From positions 188,501-252,500 of the forward strand of contig NZ_LMRS01000001.1 in assembly GCF_001426195.1 (NCBI RefSeq): a DNA stretch of 64,000 nt, given 5' to 3'. Shown piece by piece: positions 8,932 through 16,168 of the stretch. The notes below the pieces were generated by a model. It made no database searches and was not told the origin of the DNA. It worked only from the letters and a program-made list of their open reading frames with translations. A program made the position numbers and the translations under genes. Origin of the DNA: Sphingomonas sp. Leaf339. GTDB taxonomy: Bacteria; Pseudomonadota; Alphaproteobacteria; Sphingomonadales; Sphingomonadaceae. Position 1 is the stretch's first letter, and the number at the start of each line of letters is the position of its first letter.

Positions 8932-9734
8932 CAGGCCAGCGCGATGTCGGGTGCGTCCTCGGCCTTCATGCCGATCACGTTGTAACCGGCATCGACGTGA
9001 TGGATTTCGCCCGTCACGCCGCTGGCCAGATCGGACAACAGGTACAGGCCGGCGCCACCGACATCCTCGATCGTCACGGTGCGGCGGAGCGGGCTGTTCA
9101 GCTCGTTCCACTTCAGGATGTAGTTGAAATCGCCGATGCCGCGCGCCGCCAGCGTCTGAATCGGGCCGGCGGAGATCGCGTTGATGCGGATATTCTCCGG
9201 CCCCAGATCGACCGCAAGATATTTCACGCTGGTTTCCAGCGCGGCCTTGGCGACGCCCATCACGTTGTAATGCGGGATGACCTTTTCGGCGCCGTAATAG
9301 GTCAGGGTCAGGATCGAACCGCCCTCCGGCATCAGCTTGCGTGCACGCTGGGCGACGGCGACGAGGCTGTAGGCGGAGATGTTCATCGTCATCAGGAAGT
9401 TGTCGAGCGTGGTGTCGTAATAGCGACCGCGCAGCTGCGACTTGTCCGAAAAGCCGATGGCGTGGACAACGAAATCGATCGTCGGCCACTCCTCGGCGAT
9501 CGCGGCGAAGGTGGCGTCCAGCGCGGTCATGTCGGCGACGTCGCAATCGAACAGACGGGCAACGCCCAGTTGCTCGGCCAGCGGCCGCACGCGCTTTTCC
9601 ATCGCCGCGCCTTGATATGAGAAGGCGAGTTCCGCCCCGGCTTCGGACAGGTACTTCGCAATGCCCCAGGCCAGCGACTTATCGTTTGCGAGGCCCATGA
9701 TGAGCCCCCGCTTGCCTGTCATCAATCCGTTCAC
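8931..9734 (-). CDS. fabI: enoyl-[acyl-carrier-protein] reductase (NADH)
   Basis: Carries out the final reduction of each fatty-acid elongation cycle. The 267 residues show the short-chain dehydrogenase fold with the divergent FabI nucleotide site GLANDKSLAWGIA and the catalytic residues Tyr146, Tyr156 and Lys163 at the same positions as the E. coli enzyme (TYYGAEKVIPHYNVMGVAK). This is the usual target of triclosan. Its start overlaps the stop of the YihY-like gene by four bases (ATGA), and its stop shares a base with the following acetyltransferase. Confidence 0.96.
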   Translation of the reverse strand: MNGLMTGKRGLIMGLANDKSLAWGIAKYLSEAGAELAFSYQGAAMEKRVRPLAEQLGVARLFDCDVADMTALDATFAAIAEEWPTIDFVVHAIGFSDKSQLRGRYYDTTLDNFLMTMNISAYSLVAVAQRARKLMPEGGSILTLTYYGAEKVIPHYNVMGVAKAALETSVKYLAVDLGPENIRINAISAGPIQTLAARGIGDFNYILKWNELNSPLRRTVTIEDVGGAGLYLLSDLASGVTGEIHHVDAGYNVIGMKAEDAPDIALA

Positions 9735-10690
9735 GCCGCCTGTGCCTCTGCCGTTGTCATCGTGGTGTCGTGTAGCGCCGGTTCAGGCGGTTCCGCCAGT
9801 GCTGCGTTCAGATGGGCACCAAAAACCAGGCCCAAACCGATGATGTAGAAGAACAACAGCATCACGATCACCCCCGCCATGCCGCCATAGGTCAGGTCGT
9901 AACCGCCCAATTGGCTCAGCACGAACGGCAGCAGCGCTGTCATGCTGACCCACCACAAAGTGGTGAAAGCGGCGCCCGGCCATTTACGGCTGTTGGTATA
10001 TCGGTATTTGGACGGCGTGACCGAATAGAACAGCATGTACAGCGCGCCGAACATGATAAGTCCGGGGATGAGCCGTGACAGACCGATCAGGCCGACCCAC
10101 CCTTGTGCGAAAGGCAGCAGGCGATACACGAACTGCTCGGCGGCGGTCAGTACGCCCTGCGCCACGAACGCGAACAGCGCGACGACGACGGACAGGATGA
10201 TCACGCCTGACGATGACAGGCGTGATTTCCAGAATGCGGCTGTCGCCTTCAGGCCATAGGCGCGGTGAAAGATGTCGCGGATCGTCTCGACAAACCCGCT
10301 GACCGTCCACAGGCCGACCAGACCGCCCAGCCATAACAGATTGCCGGTCCGCGCCGCCAGCACGTCCGAAATCGGTTTCTGGAGCAAGTCGGCGACGTCG
10401 GGCGGCAGGACGTGCAGAAAACCATCCACCGCCCGGACCGTCTCTTCGCTCTGGCCGAGCAACGACAGCACCGCGGCGGCAGTGATGAAGAAGGGGAAGA
10501 GCGTCATCAGCGCCAGATAGGCTAGGTTGCCGGCATGGGTGAAACCGTCGTTGAACACACCCAGCGCGGCCCGCTTCAATATCTCGAAGGCGTAGCTGCC
10601 CGGCCTTACCTTCGCCAGCTGGCGATCGAATTGGGCACGGGCGCGATTGTGCGAGCGGGCTTCCGGGGTGAGATCATCATTATCGTCCAC
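9731..10690 (-). CDS. YihY/BrkB family inner-membrane protein
   Basis: 319 residues with a cytoplasmic N-terminus of about 55 residues and six predicted membrane spans; the conserved core (GNLAYLALMTLFPFF, the LLWLGGLVGLWTVSGF segment and the PGAAFTTLWW segment) is that of the YihY family, once mislabelled RNase BN. Its function is not established. The GTG at 10690 (VDDNDDLTPEARSH) is preferred because it lies 7 bases after the stop of the DnaJ-like gene; a longer frame runs back into that gene but has no reason to be used. The stop overlaps the fabI start. Confidence 0.85.
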   Translation of the reverse strand: MDDNDDLTPEARSHNRARAQFDRQLAKVRPGSYAFEILKRAALGVFNDGFTHAGNLAYLALMTLFPFFITAAAVLSLLGQSEETVRAVDGFLHVLPPDVADLLQKPISDVLAARTGNLLWLGGLVGLWTVSGFVETIRDIFHRAYGLKATAAFWKSRLSSSGVIILSVVVALFAFVAQGVLTAAEQFVYRLLPFAQGWVGLIGLSRLIPGLIMFGALYMLFYSVTPSKYRYTNSRKWPGAAFTTLWWVSMTALLPFVLSQLGGYDLTYGGMAGVIVMLLFFYIIGLGLVFGAHLNAALAEPPEPALHDTTMTTAEAQAA

Positions 10691-10697
10691 GAGGGGT

Positions 10698-11663
10698 TCA
10701 GACGCCCATGGAGGCGCGCGGGTTCCCCCCGTCGCGGCCGGCCCAGCCCTCGACGAACTCGCGCAGGGCCGCATCGTCGGCGGGGACGTCGACCATCAGC
10801 GTCACCAGTTGATCGCCGCGACCGCCGCCCTTTTTGTGGAAACCCTTGCCCTTCAACCGGAGCGTGCGGCCCGACGAGGTGCCGGCGGGGATGGTGAGCA
10901 TGACGGCGTTTTCGACCGTCGGTGCCTTCACCTTGCCGCCCAGCACCGCCTCGCCCAGCGCGATGGGCAGGTTGATGCGGACATCGTCACCGTCGCGTTC
11001 GAAGAAGCGGTGTGGCTGGACCTCGATCGTGACGATGGCGTCACCGGCGCCGCCGGCACCGGGTTCGCCCTTGCCCGACAGGCGCATCTGGGTGCCCGAC
11101 TGGAGACCGGCGGGCAGTTTCACCTCGATCGCCTTGCCGTCGCCCAAAGTCACTCGCTGGGGGGCGAGCGTGGCGGCGTCGGTGAAGGAAACCTGCAGCT
11201 TGTACTGAATGTCTGCACCCTTGGGTGGCGGCTGGCGACGGCCGAAGCCGCCCTGAAAGCCGCCACCGGCGGCGCGGGTGCCGCCGCCGAACAGTCCCTC
11301 GAAGATGTCGCTCATGTCGCCGGTGTCGCTGCCGCCGGGAAAGTCGAACCCTTGGCTGCGGAAACCGCCACCCGGCGGCGGACCGTAACCAGGACGGCCG
11401 CTCGCCCCGCCGCCAAAGCCGCCGCCGAAGGGCGAGGCGGGATTGCCGTCGCCGTCGATCTCGCCGCGATCGAAGCGGGCGCGCTTGTCCCTGTCGGACA
11501 GGAGGTCATAGGCGTTGGTGACCTGGCTGAACCGCTCCGACGCCTTGGGATTATCCTTGTTGCGATCGGGATGAAGCTCCTTGGCGAGCTTGCGATATGC
11601 CTTCTTGATGTCAGCCTCGGTAGCGGTGCGGGCGACACCGAGGGTCTTGTAGGGATCGGCCAT
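10698..11663 (-). CDS. DnaJ-like co-chaperone without zinc finger (CbpA type)
   Basis: A 321-residue class B J-protein that should stimulate DnaK ATPase activity. It has an N-terminal J domain with HPD at residues 31-33, a Gly/Phe-rich linker at about 75-135 (GGGFGGGASGRPGYG), and the two beta-barrel C-terminal substrate-binding domains from about 145. The CxxCxGxG zinc repeats of DnaJ are missing, so CbpA-like is the better name. It is the first gene of the operon leading to aroC. A possible heat-shock promoter precedes it. Confidence 0.9.
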   Translation of the reverse strand: MADPYKTLGVARTATEADIKKAYRKLAKELHPDRNKDNPKASERFSQVTNAYDLLSDRDKRARFDRGEIDGDGNPASPFGGGFGGGASGRPGYGPPPGGGFRSQGFDFPGGSDTGDMSDIFEGLFGGGTRAAGGGFQGGFGRRQPPPKGADIQYKLQVSFTDAATLAPQRVTLGDGKAIEVKLPAGLQSGTQMRLSGKGEPGAGGAGDAIVTIEVQPHRFFERDGDDVRINLPIALGEAVLGGKVKAPTVENAVMLTIPAGTSSGRTLRLKGKGFHKKGGGRGDQLVTLMVDVPADDAALREFVEGWAGRDGGNPRASMGV

Positions 11664-11691
11664 TCACGGGTCCTATGTGTGTTACCGGCCT

Positions 11692-11720
11692 ATGTGGGGC
11701 AGTCCCGCGCTCGGCGCAAC
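11692..11720 (-). promoter_or_regulatory. possible sigma-32 promoter of the DnaJ-like gene
   Basis: Reading the minus strand, GTTGCGC (from 11720) is followed after 14 bases by CCCCACAT (11699-11692), close to the heat-shock -10 pattern CCCCATnT. It lies 28 bases before the ATG. The -35 is only a partial match, so this is tentative. Confidence 0.35.
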
Positions 11721-11762
11721 GCGGTTGGTTGCTGGTGCGTTGAACGGCCGAGGAGAAGCAAC

Positions 11763-12017
11763 ATGACCGACAAGCAACCGATGCAGGCCAGCGGTGAGAA
11801 TAGCCCTCGCACCGCCCCCGACGGGATCGAGAACGCGCCGGCCAAGGGTGCGGGCGGCGAGAGCGGCGGTGGCGCCTATCACAACCCGCAGACCGGCAAG
11901 ACGGAGAAGAACGAGGGCTTCTTCAAACATGGCGGCCAGACCGAGATGGATTATTCCGGGCCGGATGGCGACAACGACGACAAGACGGGCAATCCCAATG
12001 CAGTGACCGGCGGGTAA
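11763..12017 (+). CDS. small hydrophilic disordered protein, unknown function
   Basis: 84 residues (MTDKQPMQASGENSPRT...), strongly hydrophilic, rich in Gly, Asn, Asp, Lys and Gln, without Cys or Trp and with no predicted membrane segment. The pattern (HNPQTGKTEKNEGFFKHGGQ) recalls small stress-type hydrophilins found in sphingomonads, but that is only a resemblance. A strong GAGGAGAAG ribosome site supports the start. It is divergent from the DnaJ-like gene and converges on the transglutaminase operon. Confidence 0.65.
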   Translation: MTDKQPMQASGENSPRTAPDGIENAPAKGAGGESGGGAYHNPQTGKTEKNEGFFKHGGQTEMDYSGPDGDNDDKTGNPNAVTGG

Positions 12018-12020
12018 TCA

Positions 12021-12072
12021 GCCTTTAAAAACGGAAAGTCACACCGTGGACGGGGTGGAGTGTGACTTTCCG
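12021..12072 (-). terminator. Rho-independent terminator of the transglutaminase operon
   Basis: A perfect 13-base-pair stem CGGAAAGTCACAC / GTGTGACTTTCCG (12032-12044 and 12060-12072) with a 15-base loop. On the minus strand it is followed directly by TTTTTAAAGG, so it ends the leftward transcript. It may also stop rightward reading from the small gene, but there is no T-run on that side. Confidence 0.8.
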
Positions 12073-12116
12073 ACGCTTCGCCCCCGAATGGATGGGCCGG
12101 GGGCGATCGGATGATA

Positions 12117-13022
12117 TCAGGGGGCGGTGCTGTAGGGCAGCGCACCATCCAACGGCTCGACATCGACGCTGACGTCCATCTGTTGTGCGCCCGACCCGAG
12201 CACGACGCCGTCGACGGGGGCGATTTCGGCATAGTCGCGGCCGACCGCCATGACGATGTGATCGCCCGCCATCCAGATGCCGTTCGTCGGATCGATCCCG
12301 ACCCAGCCGCGCACCGGCCCGCACCACAGCAATACCCAGGCATGGGTCGCGTCCGCACCGACGAGGCGGGGCTGGCCGGGGGGCGGGATGGTGCGGATAT
12401 AGCCCGACGCATAGGCGGCAGGCAGGCCGGCGGCGCGTAGCCCGGTAATCATGATCTGCGCGAAATCCTGACACACCCCGCGCCGCTGGCGAAAGGCATC
12501 GCGCGGCGGCGTATCGACGAAGGTCGCGGTGCCGTCGAACTGGAAATCGCGCTGGATGCGCAGCGCCAGCGCCATGCCGGCCTCCAGACAGCCACGGTCG
12601 GGCGCCAGGTCCTGCGCGCACCAGTCGCCGATTTCCGGATCGAGCGGGATCAGGGGCGAGGGATAGATGTAGTTGGCCGGGCCGGCGGCGGACAGGTCGT
12701 GGCTGGCGAGTGCCCAGGCGGCGATCTCCGCCAGCGTCGGATCGCTGGCATCGGGGATCGGGATCAGGCGATCGACCGTGACATGCGAGGCGCTTTCGAT
12801 CGACAGCGTGCGCACGGGTGTATCGACGACGAGCCGCGTAACGTTCGCCAGACCGGCCTCGGCATGGGCGGGGCCGAGGCGCCCGACGGGTTCGACGGTG
12901 AGGGTGTAATCCTCAAGATGCTGGCCCGGCCAATCGATCGGTTTCAGCCGCAGGTTGCAGCGGGCGAACTTCACCTGATTGCCATAATCGAAGCGGGTGA
13001 TGTGGCGGATGTGGTAGATCAT
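12117..13022 (-). CDS. transglutaminase-like cysteine protease family protein
   Basis: 301 residues with a bacterial transglutaminase N-terminal beta region (MIYHIRHITRFDYG) and a papain-fold transglutaminase core. The catalytic triad is visible as Cys in RRGVCQDFAQ, His in ATHAWVLLW and Asp in GIDPTNG. Such proteins (COG1305) are predicted to act as peptidases or in peptide ligation and commonly sit beside circularly permuted ATP-grasp and alpha-E proteins, as here. It starts 15 bases after the ATP-grasp gene and is the last gene before a strong terminator. Confidence 0.9.
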   Translation of the reverse strand: MIYHIRHITRFDYGNQVKFARCNLRLKPIDWPGQHLEDYTLTVEPVGRLGPAHAEAGLANVTRLVVDTPVRTLSIESASHVTVDRLIPIPDASDPTLAEIAAWALASHDLSAAGPANYIYPSPLIPLDPEIGDWCAQDLAPDRGCLEAGMALALRIQRDFQFDGTATFVDTPPRDAFRQRRGVCQDFAQIMITGLRAAGLPAAYASGYIRTIPPPGQPRLVGADATHAWVLLWCGPVRGWVGIDPTNGIWMAGDHIVMAVGRDYAEIAPVDGVVLGSGAQQMDVSVDVEPLDGALPYSTAP

Positions 13023-13037
13023 CGTGATCCTACGGGG

Positions 13038-15518
13038 CTACGCAAGCGTCAGGCCCACGGCGCGGAGCGGTTCGGCGCCTTGCAGGAAATAGCGGCGGGC
13101 AACAGCTTCCGAGAGGGTGCCAAGGCGGCGTTCGACGTCGCCGAGCGTGTCGGGGTTCAGGTCGGCGGCGGTGGCCGTAGTGACGATCGCGGCAAGGGCG
13201 GTGGCGTGGGCCTGTTGCGATTCGGCCATGTCGTCGTCGCCCAGCACGGGCAGCTTCGCCAGATGTTCGGCGATGCGCTCGGCCTGAAAGGCCAGGCTGC
13301 GCGGGTTGCCGGGGTCGAGCGCGACGAGATCGACGACGGGTACGCGGGCGACGCCGGTGGGATAGCGCTGGCGATAGCTGATCTGGCTATCGGCGAGATC
13401 GAGCAGCGTCGACAGATCGTCGGGGGTAGAGACGATATCGTCCTTCATCCCGAACAGACGCAGCGCGCGGGCGGTGGCCATGGCGCGTTCGATACGGCGG
13501 CCGAGATCGTGGAAGCGCCACGAATCGTTACGGACCATGTGTTCCGCCGATAGCCCGGCGATGGCGGCGTAGCGGCGTTGCAGCGTGCCGGCGCGTTCCA
13601 GCATGCCGCGCTGGGTGGGAAAGGGTGCCTCCAGCAAACGGACCATGTCGGCGGACAGGCGATCGCGCGATGCCTCGCCGATCTCCCGCGCATAGCGGTT
13701 GACGGCGGCGACCGATTGCCAGCCCTCGTCCTCCATCGCGGCGCGGGCAAAGGCGGTCAGCGCGGCGCGCGACAGGCCGGGCGGGTGCGCCGCGCCGCCG
13801 GCACCGACGATCAGGCCGACGAGCTTGCCGACGGTGGCCGGCGACAGCACCGCGCCGCCATCGACGTCGATCGAATTGCCGAGCAGCACGCGGATCGCCG
13901 CCAACAGCGCCTCGCCACGTTCCAGATAGCGACCGAGCCAGTAGAAATTGTCAGCGACGCGGCTGGGCAAGGTGCCGGGATTGCGGCGGACGTGCAGTGA
14001 ATCGGGCGCGGTCAGCAACGACACGGCGGCGACGGGTTCGGAGCCGTGGATGCAGACGTCCGCCGACCACAGGCCCTCGCCGATCGCCACGGCGGTGGCC
14101 TGCGGATGTTCGCCGATCCGGCCGAAACCGCCGGGCATCACGACCCATTCGCCATCCGCGCCGCGCGCCGCGAAGACGCGCAGCGTGAACGGGCGCGGTT
14201 CGAGCCGGTCGCCGACGACGACAGGCATGGTCGACAGTGCAACCTCCTCCTGCCCGACATAATCCTGCGGTCGACGCGCGAGATCGGCAAGCAGGTCGGC
14301 GCGCGAGGCATGGTCGGCGAGGCCGAGCGGCAGGTGGCCAAAGGCGGGGGCGATGGTGAGGGTGTCGAGGTTCGCCTCAACATGCGCGCGCTGGGCGTCG
14401 CCGGCGCACCACCAAGTGGCGATGGTGGGCAGTTTCAGCGCCTCGCCGAGCACGGCGCGCGACAGCGTCGGCATGAACGCGGCGAAGGCGGGGGCCTCCA
14501 GCGCGCCGGCGCCGGGGGCATTGGCGAGCACGACCTCGCCATCCGCCCAGGCGTCGATCAGGCCGGGGACGCCGATTTGCGAATGGGTATCGAACGCCAG
14601 CGGATCGAGCAGGCGCGGATCGAGCCGGCGCCACAGTGCGTCGATCCGTTTCAGGCCGGCGATGGTGCGGACATAGACCTTGCCCTCCAGTGCGGCGAGG
14701 TCAGCCCCCTCGACCAGCAAAAGGCCGAGATACCGGGCGAGATGCGCCTGTTCCGGATAGGATGGGTTGTAACGGCCGGGGGTCAGCAGGCCGATGCGCG
14801 GATCGGTGCGGCGGCAGGCGGCGGCGATGCCGGCTCGGAACGCGGCGAAGAACGGCGCATGGCGGTGAATGTTCAGCTTGGCCTGCAACCCGCCGAGCGT
14901 GCGCGCGACCGCGAGCCGGTTTTCGAGCGCATAGCCGGCGCCGGCGGGCGCGCGGAGGTGATCGGCCAGCACCCGCCATTCGCCGCCGGGCCCACGGGCG
15001 AGATCGACGCCGATGAAATGCAGGTGATGGCCGCCGGGCGGATCGATGCCCACCATCGGCCGCAGGAACAGCGGACTACCGGTGACGAGTGCGGCAGGGA
15101 TAGTGCCGCTCGCGACCAACTTGCCGACGCCATAGAGATCGGCGGTGACGCGTTCCAACAGCACGGCACGCTGGGCGACGCCGGCGGCGATGCCAGTCCA
15201 CTCGGCGGCGTTGATCAGCAGCGGGACGGGGGAGACGGGCCAGGGTCGTTCCTCACCATCGCCGATGATGCGGAAACCGGTGCCGATATCGGTCGCGTGC
15301 CGCTGTACCCGCTCGCGCGCATGGCCGAGATCGTCCGAGGCGACGGCAGCGAGTTCCTCGAACATCGCCTGCCATGCGGCGGTGTCGCCCTGACACAGGA
15401 TGTCGTGAGTTGGCGCGCGCGCGCAGTAATCATCGATCCAGCGGCGGGCATGGACCTGCGCATCGAACAATGTCGTCGAAGGGGGAGCGGGCTGCGTCGC
15501 CATGGCTGTCGCTTGCAC
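13038..15518 (-). CDS. circularly permuted ATP-grasp / alpha-E domain fusion protein
   Basis: About 826 residues joining two proteins that are separate genes in many bacteria: an N-terminal circularly permuted ATP-grasp (DUF404/DUF407, about 1-470, with the segment LLTPGRYNPSYPEQAHLARYLG cut short here as GRYNPSYPEQ) and a C-terminal alpha-E helical domain (DUF403, from about 510, NPGTLPSRVADNFYWLGRYL region). The pair is predicted from family context to form an amide or peptide bond with an unknown substrate, with the neighbouring transglutaminase acting on the product. Two starts are possible: GTG at 15518, close behind AAAAGGA, and ATG at 15503. No frameshift is seen at the domain junction. 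Confidence 0.85.
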   Translation of the reverse strand: MQATAMATQPAPPSTTLFDAQVHARRWIDDYCARAPTHDILCQGDTAAWQAMFEELAAVASDDLGHARERVQRHATDIGTGFRIIGDGEERPWPVSPVPLLINAAEWTGIAAGVAQRAVLLERVTADLYGVGKLVASGTIPAALVTGSPLFLRPMVGIDPPGGHHLHFIGVDLARGPGGEWRVLADHLRAPAGAGYALENRLAVARTLGGLQAKLNIHRHAPFFAAFRAGIAAACRRTDPRIGLLTPGRYNPSYPEQAHLARYLGLLLVEGADLAALEGKVYVRTIAGLKRIDALWRRLDPRLLDPLAFDTHSQIGVPGLIDAWADGEVVLANAPGAGALEAPAFAAFMPTLSRAVLGEALKLPTIATWWCAGDAQRAHVEANLDTLTIAPAFGHLPLGLADHASRADLLADLARRPQDYVGQEEVALSTMPVVVGDRLEPRPFTLRVFAARGADGEWVVMPGGFGRIGEHPQATAVAIGEGLWSADVCIHGSEPVAAVSLLTAPDSLHVRRNPGTLPSRVADNFYWLGRYLERGEALLAAIRVLLGNSIDVDGGAVLSPATVGKLVGLIVGAGGAAHPPGLSRAALTAFARAAMEDEGWQSVAAVNRYAREIGEASRDRLSADMVRLLEAPFPTQRGMLERAGTLQRRYAAIAGLSAEHMVRNDSWRFHDLGRRIERAMATARALRLFGMKDDIVSTPDDLSTLLDLADSQISYRQRYPTGVARVPVVDLVALDPGNPRSLAFQAERIAEHLAKLPVLGDDDMAESQQAHATALAAIVTTATAADLNPDTLGDVERRLGTLSEAVARRYFLQGAEPLRAVGLTLA

Positions 15519-15556
15519 GTCCTTTTACGATCGTCGGGTGCGGTTGATGCCCTGCG

Positions 15557-15606
15557 GTGGTCACACAGGACCACAGTCAGGCGCAACATGTTTCGACGAT
15601 CGTCGA
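15557..15606. promoter_or_regulatory. two palindromes between hemerythrin-like and ATP-grasp genes
   Basis: GTGGTC-ACACAG-GACCAC (15557-15574) and a perfect 14-base palindrome TCGACGATCGTCGA (15593-15606) fill most of the 92-base gap. Neither is followed by a T-run. They may be operators for the ATP-grasp/transglutaminase genes or attenuating hairpins in a common transcript. Confidence 0.4.
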
Positions 15607-15610
15607 TGGA

Positions 15611-16093
15611 TCAGTGGACGACGGTGTGCCCCAGCCCGATGATGCCGTACCGGACGGCGCCGTCATAAAGCAGGCGGTTCTCCTGTTCGACCTGTCGCGA
15701 CAGGCGGGGCAGCATCGCCGCGGCATCGATGCCGAATTGCGTCCAGCCATCAGCCTCGATCGTCGGCAGCCAGCGGGCGATGAACGCCTTCCAGTCCTGC
15801 TTCAGCAAATCCAGCGTCGCCTGCATGTCGATGACGGTGTCGGCGCTGTAATCGGCCGCCATCGCCACCGCGGTCATATCGACCATCTCGCGCTCGACGC
15901 CGAGATGATCCGCCACCACGACCGCGAGCCGCGCGAGCATGGCCGATGCCTTGCCCCGACTGGACACCGGCTCGGCCGATACCGCTGCGAGCGCACGGGA
16001 CATCCGTGCGATCCGGTCATGATCGCCGATCAGCCGCGCCCATGACGCACGTTCGGCCAGATCGTTGTCGGGAAGGTCGAATTCTTTCCTCAT
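15611..16093 (-). CDS. hemerythrin-like four-helix protein, degenerate metal site
   Basis: 160 residues predicted to be all helical. The pattern resembles a hemerythrin/HHE domain: His25 in GDHDRIARM, then His63 with Glu67 in ADHLGVERE. The later ligands expected in a di-iron site are not there: the third helix has DWKAFIARW and the fourth VEQENRLLY, with Phe and Asn where the related protein at 54.5 kb has His. It may therefore bind one metal ion or none. It is the likely first gene of the ATP-grasp/transglutaminase operon. The ATG at 16093 has no ribosome site and may be leaderless. Confidence 0.6.
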   Translation of the reverse strand: MRKEFDLPDNDLAERASWARLIGDHDRIARMSRALAAVSAEPVSSRGKASAMLARLAVVVADHLGVEREMVDMTAVAMAADYSADTVIDMQATLDLLKQDWKAFIARWLPTIEADGWTQFGIDAAAMLPRLSRQVEQENRLLYDGAVRYGIIGLGHTVVH

Positions 16094-16094
16094 G

Positions 16095-16142
16095 CCAATC
16101 GAATATAGTGTCTGAAAACGGAATCCAAACCGATTGCAATCG
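16095..16142 (-). promoter_or_regulatory. promoter of the hemerythrin-like gene with CGATTGCAATCG palindrome
   Basis: On the minus strand TATATT (16107-16102) is a near-consensus -10 only 8 bases before the ATG at 16093, which implies an almost leaderless mRNA. A GTTTGG/TTTGGA -35-like segment lies 16-17 bases upstream. The perfect 12-base palindrome CGATTGCAATCG (16131-16142) sits just upstream of that and could be an activator or repressor site. Confidence 0.45.
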
Positions 16143-16168
16143 TGTGCGCGGAAACGCCCTTTCCCTTT

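Noticed and set aside
12032..12072. Hairpin considered as a riboswitch or attenuator of the small plus-strand gene
   Set aside because: It lies after the stop codon of that gene, and the T-run is on the minus-strand side. A terminator explains it fully.
14046..15668. 540-codon open frame on the plus strand over the ATP-grasp gene
   Set aside because: It is antisense to a recognisable fusion protein and rich in Arg, Gly, Ala and Asp, as expected from codon-position GC bias. No ribosome site or family was seen.
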